Shown here: positions 59,771-64,000 of the stretch, in pieces
Layout: each line of letters starts with the position of its first letter
Numbering within the stretch: the stretch's first letter is position 1
Source of the DNA: Streptomyces phaeochromogenes
GTDB lineage: Bacteria; Actinomycetota; Actinomycetes; Streptomycetales; Streptomycetaceae
Reading direction: 5' to 3'
NCBI RefSeq assembly: GCF_001418655.1
Contig: NZ_LIQZ01000010.1
Location: 1 to 64,000, forward strand
Length of the DNA: 64,000 bases
Position numbers and translations under genes: made by a program
The notes under the pieces: model-generated
Seen by the model: only the letters and a program-made list of their open reading frames with translations
The model's database searches: none
Told to the model about the DNA's origin: nothing

Positions 59771-60913
59771 TCAGCTCAGGTGGTGCAGACGGGGCCCGCT
59801 CTCGCGCCCGGCCAGGGCGGTGAGCACGTCGAAGAGCGACTGAGTGGTCTGCTGCGACATGGCGAACAGCCTCTCGTCGGAGGCTGCGGCGTGCCTGCGA
59901 CGGTCGCGTTCGCCGTTGAAGTTCAGCCACAGATCGCGGAAGAAGCCCTCCCTCAACTCCGCGTAGCTTCGGGAATGCAGGGCGGCCGTCTGCCTTGAGG
60001 CCGTCGCCCGCTCGCTCTGCGCCCGTGCCGTGTCGATGAGTTGCCGGCACAGCAGGGTGAGCAGGTCGTCCAGTCCCTTCCGGACGATCCGGCCCGGTGG
60101 GCGGACCCGGTACTTGGGCATGAGCATCTTGCCGCCGGGAGATCCCTGGGCACGGATCCAGCGGGCCGAGACGAGCTCCACACAGCCGAAGGTGTCGATC
60201 GGGAGGTAGCGGACCGCCGCGTGCGGGGCCGCGTCCCGGACCGTCTTGAGTACGTCGCTGAACTGGTCGACCACCTTGTCCCGCAGCGCACCCGCGTGAT
60301 CCTGGAGACTGCCGCTGTCCGACAGATACGTCTCGCACTTGACCGGACAGAACACGATCATCGCGGGCTCACCGGACAGCTCCCGCCGGTTCTTCGCCCA
60401 CCTGAGTACGGCCTGGTTGATCTGGAACACGGAGAGATGCGAGGCGAGCAGATGCGCGTTTTCGTCACCGGAGTCCATGAGCAGCACCGAGTCGATCGGG
60501 ACGATGAGCACGGAGCTGTCGGCGAGGAACGCTTCGCACTCGTTCCACTTCTGCTCGTCCTCGGTGCCTTCGCCGGCTCCTTCCAGCCACGCCCCCGGGT
60601 AGTCGAGCATGTCGAACCGGATCTGAAGGTCCTGTCCCCGCGCTTCGAGCAGCAGGCGGAACCAGGAAGGATCGCTGGTACTGGGCACGACTCCCGGCTC
60701 GAACATCCGGGCCTTCAGCGCCCCGGAGACCAGGTTGTAGGTGGCGCCCAGCCGGTTCTTGGTGGGCCGGTCCGCGGTGAGCAGGTGTACCGAGGAGTCC
60801 TGGGCCAACTGCTGCTGGCCCTCGGTGAGCAGGCTCGCGATCAGCGTGCTCTTGCCCACGCGGCTGGGGGCCAGCAGGCCGATCTTGTACTCGAAGACAG
60901 AACGCTCGTCCAT
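59771..60913 (-). CDS. Small P-loop GTPase-like protein
   Basis: A 380-residue P-loop NTPase of TRAFAC/Ras-like build. Walker A is APSRVGKST (15-23) and the G3 motif is MLDYPGAWLEG, with D and G of DxxG. The G4 position reads FCPVKCETYL, a non-canonical NKxD. A segment after ~residue 200 varies from known families, and a helical C terminus (residues ~290-380) follows. The start overlaps the dynamin-like stop as TGATG at 60913. An upstream GTG at 60916 is possible but unnecessary. It probably works as a partner to the large GTPase. Confidence 0.8.
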   Translation of the reverse strand: MDERSVFEYKIGLLAPSRVGKSTLIASLLTEGQQQLAQDSSVHLLTADRPTKNRLGATYNLVSGALKARMFEPGVVPSTSDPSWFRLLLEARGQDLQIRFDMLDYPGAWLEGAGEGTEDEQKWNECEAFLADSSVLIVPIDSVLLMDSGDENAHLLASHLSVFQINQAVLRWAKNRRELSGEPAMIVFCPVKCETYLSDSGSLQDHAGALRDKVVDQFSDVLKTVRDAAPHAAVRYLPIDTFGCVELVSARWIRAQGSPGGKMLMPKYRVRPPGRIVRKGLDDLLTLLCRQLIDTARAQSERATASRQTAALHSRSYAELREGFFRDLWLNFNGERDRRRHAAASDERLFAMSQQTTQSLFDVLTALAGRESGPRLHHLS

Positions 60914-63231
60914 CACCGCTGCCCCTCCTCAAGTGCCTTGGAGATGTCCTGCGTGACGCGGAGCACGCGTGCGAAGCGGCTGTTGGCCTCGTCGATTCCC
61001 TTGAACTCCGCGGGCCACAGGTCGTTGCGGTACGAACGGACGAACCGCCGGAACTCCATGACCGAGGTGCCGGACCGGATCAGGGTGTCCTCGAACTGCT
61101 CCACCAGCGCGTGGATGACAACCGCGGGCACCGCGGCTTCCTGGGACAGTGACCTCTGGATCCGGAACGCCGCCTGCTCGGCAAGGCTGTTGAACAGCTC
61201 GTGGAGGTGCTCGGCGCCCTCCGCGGTCAGGGGGACCGCCACCTGCTGCATCTGCTCGCCCGTGTCGGGATGCGTGACCTGGAGGTTCAGCGGGGCGAGG
61301 TCGGGGCGTACCCGGGGGTAGAGCAGGGTGCGGTACTCCAGCCGTACGTCCAGCAGACTGTTGACCGCGGAGGCAAGGCCCGGGCACGGCTGGGAGGAAG
61401 AGGCGAACAGTTCGGCCAACTCGGCGAGGACGTCACGTCCGGACCGGGCGGAGGGTGTGGCGGTGGCCGTGGCGGTGGCGTCGTCGGAGCCGGAGGCACT
61501 GTCCTCCTGCCCGCTGTCGTCGTCTTGGAAGAGCGCTCCGCACTCGGCCGCGAGGAGCGCGGCCGTGCGGTCCCAGGCGGCGGTGAGACGTGCTGTGAAG
61601 AAGTCGTCCAGCGCCGCGAACCGGCGGCTGATCTCGACCCGGATCCTGCTGAACTCGGGCCCTGCGAACGCTGCCGCGTGGCCTTCGGTGATCATGCAGG
61701 TCAGCGCCTCCTCCTTCCAGGTGTCCGCGCCCTTGCCGAAGCCGTCCTGGATCCAGCCGAGTACGTCCTCGTACGCCTTCTCGACGGCCTCGCCGAAGCC
61801 CTGATCCAGCACCGAGCCGTGCGCCTCCGCGGCCAGTTCGCCGACCAGCACACGCAACCGCCTGGCGATGGTGCTGCGCAACTGCGCGGCCTTGGCCTCG
61901 TTGACTTCCTCCGGAACCCCGGCCCGCCGGGCCACCTGGTCGAGTGCCCGACGCAGATCGGTGAGTTGCAGGCGCGTACGGTCCCGTACGGACGAGGCCT
62001 GGCTGCGGGTGCCGGCGAGCACCTCGGCGTCCATGACGGGCAGGCCCTCGGCCATCCGCTTCAGCAGGGGGCCGAGCACCTCCCGGCCGACCCGCTCCGG
62101 GTCGCGTACGTCGGTCTCGAAGACGGTGAAGAAGCGGTCCGGTTCGCCCCCGTTGACATTGCGCAACAGGTCGCCGCGGAGGTTCTCCGCGAGGTGGGGC
62201 TTGTCCGGATCGGTGTTGTGCACCAGGTAGGCGAACTCCCCGGTGCTGCGCACGAATCCCCGGACCTCGTCGAGGAGGCCGAGTCCGGCGGTGTCCGTCT
62301 CGTCGAAGAACGAGGAGGTGTCGGACGAACGCTTGACCACCAGCACCGCGTCGACCTCGTTGCGCAGACCCGCCACATGCCGCCGCTCGGCGTCCGCGAC
62401 CACCTCCCCGAGCCCCGGCAGGTCCACGATGCCGATCCTGGCCACATGCTCATGAGGGAAGGCGCACTCGATGCGGGCCTCGCGCACAGCCGCATAGGCG
62501 CGCCCCACCCGCTCGCCCGCCTTGGAGATCTCCTCGTGCGTCGGATACGCGACGAACGGCCGCACCTCCTCCAGCGGCACTGTCTTGACGCCGCCGGTCA
62601 GCAACGGCTCGTACGACATCAGGGCACTCTGGAGTTCACGCAGCCGCGTCAGCAGCACCCTGTGCCGGGTGTCGGGGAGGGCTTCCGGGTAGACCCAGTC
62701 GCGGAATTCGGCGACCGTACGCGGTGCGGGGGAGAGGTCGAGCGCCGCGTGCAGCGGGGAGATCACCGCCGTGAGGAAGCTTTCCGGGCTGTGCATCTCC
62801 AACTCGGCCCGCCGTACCGTGGGCGAGTGGAAGATCCGGCTGCGGACCGCGGTGACGGGGATGCCGTGACCGGTGGGAATCTGGTTGTCGTCGAGGCCCG
62901 AGACCGACTGCAGCAGAGTGCTCTTGCCCATGCGCGCGGCGCCGCTCACACCGATGTTGACCGTCGTCCGGGTGAAGCGGGAGGCGATCACTCTGAACGA
63001 GTCCGCCGCTTGCCCGACGGCCAGCTGGATCTCGGTCAGCTGAGGAAGTGTCAGGGACGTCATCAATTCGGCGTCCATGGTCGTGTGCACCCGCAGATCG
63101 GCGAGCGCGTCGTCCAATTCGGCGAGGTGTTCGCCGAGCGTGTGCCAGCGCTCGCTTTCGCTCTGCACTTCGGGTAACTGCCGCAGCCGGGCTTGCAGCA
63201 GCGCGTCGATAGCCGTCGAAATGTTCGACAT
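60913..63231 (-). CDS. Dynamin-like large GTPase
   Basis: A 772-residue protein. A helical N terminus (~1-90) leads to a GTPase domain: Walker A GAARMGKST (97-105), a switch-I threonine near T120 (QIPTGHGIPVT), G3 DLPGLGE (270-276) and a G4-like HNTDPDK (338-344). The remaining ~420 residues are mostly helical with a low-complexity acidic/Ala-Thr stretch (DDATATATATPSARSG) near 640. No membrane helix is seen, unlike the Streptomyces DynA/DynB septum proteins. The ATG at 63231 has GGGGGA 3 bp upstream; a GTG at 63309 is poorer. Confidence 0.82.
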   Translation of the reverse strand: MSNISTAIDALLQARLRQLPEVQSESERWHTLGEHLAELDDALADLRVHTTMDAELMTSLTLPQLTEIQLAVGQAADSFRVIASRFTRTTVNIGVSGAARMGKSTLLQSVSGLDDNQIPTGHGIPVTAVRSRIFHSPTVRRAELEMHSPESFLTAVISPLHAALDLSPAPRTVAEFRDWVYPEALPDTRHRVLLTRLRELQSALMSYEPLLTGGVKTVPLEEVRPFVAYPTHEEISKAGERVGRAYAAVREARIECAFPHEHVARIGIVDLPGLGEVVADAERRHVAGLRNEVDAVLVVKRSSDTSSFFDETDTAGLGLLDEVRGFVRSTGEFAYLVHNTDPDKPHLAENLRGDLLRNVNGGEPDRFFTVFETDVRDPERVGREVLGPLLKRMAEGLPVMDAEVLAGTRSQASSVRDRTRLQLTDLRRALDQVARRAGVPEEVNEAKAAQLRSTIARRLRVLVGELAAEAHGSVLDQGFGEAVEKAYEDVLGWIQDGFGKGADTWKEEALTCMITEGHAAAFAGPEFSRIRVEISRRFAALDDFFTARLTAAWDRTAALLAAECGALFQDDDSGQEDSASGSDDATATATATPSARSGRDVLAELAELFASSSQPCPGLASAVNSLLDVRLEYRTLLYPRVRPDLAPLNLQVTHPDTGEQMQQVAVPLTAEGAEHLHELFNSLAEQAAFRIQRSLSQEAAVPAVVIHALVEQFEDTLIRSGTSVMEFRRFVRSYRNDLWPAEFKGIDEANSRFARVLRVTQDISKALEEGQR

Positions 63232-63380
63232 TTGTCCCCCAGTCGCACAGTGGCACCATTCATCCCGCCGAGGCCGAGATAGGTGCGTCACTCCCCATCT
63301 GGCAGGCACCGTACCGGTGTGGCCGTGCCCTTGCCCGGCGTTCTGTGATTACCGCACGAACTGGAACAACTACTTTCGGT

Positions 63381-64000
63381 TCAGGTCGACGTGGCATAGA
63401 CGATGAGGTTGTTCACCGGGTGGCCATCGGCGTCGAAGTCGCCGTCGCAGGTGACCAGTCGCAGGGCGCGGTCCTTCGTCGGGCCGTAGACCTTCTCGGT
63501 GGGGAACGAGTTCTTGCTGACGCTCTCGGTGTCCGTGACCGTGAAGTGCGCCGATTCGCCGCGGTCGTTGGTGACGGTGATGTCCGCGCCCTTGGTGATC
63601 TTCTTGAGATCGTGGAAGACGGCCTTGCCGAAGCGGGTGTCGTTGTGGCCGATGATCACGGCGGGACCGACCTCACCGGGCACGGAGCCGCCGATGTACC
63701 AGCCGGCGGTCATGCCCTTCTCGGCCGGGGGGACCTCCACGGTCCCGTCCTTGTTGCGACCGAGCTCCATCAGGGAACTGGTGATCCCGATCGAGGGGAT
63801 GGCCACTTCGGTAGGGACGGCCGACTCTGTGGCCTCCGGAGCGCCGGGCGAGGCCGTACCGGCGGCAGCAGGGGTGTTCGGAGAGGCCGGGGCAGGCTTG
63901 TCGGCGTCCGACGCACAGCCGGTGAGCACGGCGAGGACCACGGGTACGACGAGGGTGAGCCGGGCAAGGGCCGGCAGGGTGCCGAAGCGCCGTACCGGAC
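63381..64000 (-). CDS. Class F sortase lipoprotein (5' end outside window)
   Basis: At least 206 residues, open to the window edge without a start codon in view. A hydrophobic stretch ending in lipobox LTGC (...LVVPVVLAVLTGCASDADK) marks a lipoprotein signal, and a Pro/Ala/Thr linker follows. The sortase barrel has the catalytic His in VIIGHND and the catalytic Cys in LRLVTCDGDFD. The arginine usually near the final strand is not clear in HPVNNLIVYATST. Class F sortases are the actinobacterial accessory type; a role in anchoring or assembling surface proteins is inferred. A GTG at 63941 would remove the start of the signal peptide and is unlikely. Confidence 0.88.
   Translation of the reverse strand, partial: PVRRFGTLPALARLTLVVPVVLAVLTGCASDADKPAPASPNTPAAAGTASPGAPEATESAVPTEVAIPSIGITSSLMELGRNKDGTVEVPPAEKGMTAGWYIGGSVPGEVGPAVIIGHNDTRFGKAVFHDLKKITKGADITVTNDRGESAHFTVTDTESVSKNSFPTEKVYGPTKDRALRLVTCDGDFDADGHPVNNLIVYATST

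Noticed and set aside
60913..63231. Identification as sporulation dynamin DynA/DynB
   Set aside because: Those proteins have membrane segments and a different neighbourhood; this one lacks a membrane helix and is co-transcribed with a second GTPase.

Overview
The window is chromosomal DNA from a high-GC actinomycete, almost certainly a Streptomyces. The signs are the strong G/C preference at third codon positions, frequent GTG starts, ATGA/GTGA gene overlaps and a typical family set: SHOCT protein plus MacB-like exporter, orphan anti-sigma-type HATPase, Rv1733c-type membrane protein, TerD, HpnB-type glycosyltransferase, apolipoprotein N-acyltransferase and class F sortase. No rRNA, tRNA, CRISPR array, intact insertion sequence or polyketide/nonribosomal peptide genes were seen.

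Layout. 1-9.4 kb: AraC regulator, an RlmG-like methyltransferase divergent from an AlkB-like dioxygenase, a ROK protein, a DUF4865 protein, and a TetR gene divergent from a SHOCT/ABC-ATPase/FtsX-permease operon, with a 22-bp palindrome next to the TetR start. 9.5-33.4 kb is mostly ordinary core-type content: HATPase, a cysteine synthase-like enzyme, a DeoR regulator, a membrane protein whose alpha/beta-hydrolase motifs flank a large membrane domain, a beta-helix/AAA fusion, MOSC, TerD, HpnB-like transferase, Asp/Glu racemase, O-antigen ligase-like protein, Lnt, NUDIX, an SDR, a GAF/PucR regulator and an MHS-type transporter. Several of these genes have a -10 box only 6-7 bp from the start codon, so they are probably transcribed without leaders.

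33.4-36.4 kb is gene-poor: one quinone-oxidoreductase-like gene, a WD40 remnant and a small membrane protein, with a degenerate ~48-bp direct repeat at both ends of the first 2 kb.

36.4-57.7 kb is a catabolic island for an unidentified, probably nitrogenous, compound. One operon carries a Rieske oxygenase, a glutamine-synthetase-like ligase, an aldehyde dehydrogenase and a fused class V aminotransferase/sarcosine-oxidase-like flavoprotein. Beside it lie a GntR/FCD repressor, a copper amine oxidase, and a second long operon: a complete peptide/nickel-type ABC importer followed by a hydrolase, amidohydrolase, deaminase, creatininase-family, cyclase-family and gamma-glutamyltransferase-family enzymes. 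All three promoter regions contain pairs of a TTGGATCCAA-like box spaced 21 bp apart. The box closely matches the VanR (GntR/FCD) operator of Caulobacter, so the GntR protein is the likely common repressor.

57.8-63.2 kb holds a tightly packed minus-strand operon of four genes: a dynamin-like large GTPase, a smaller P-loop GTPase whose start overlaps the previous stop, a protein with a C-terminal membrane anchor, and an unrecognised small protein. This is the best candidate here for an undescribed system. The window ends inside a class F sortase lipoprotein gene.
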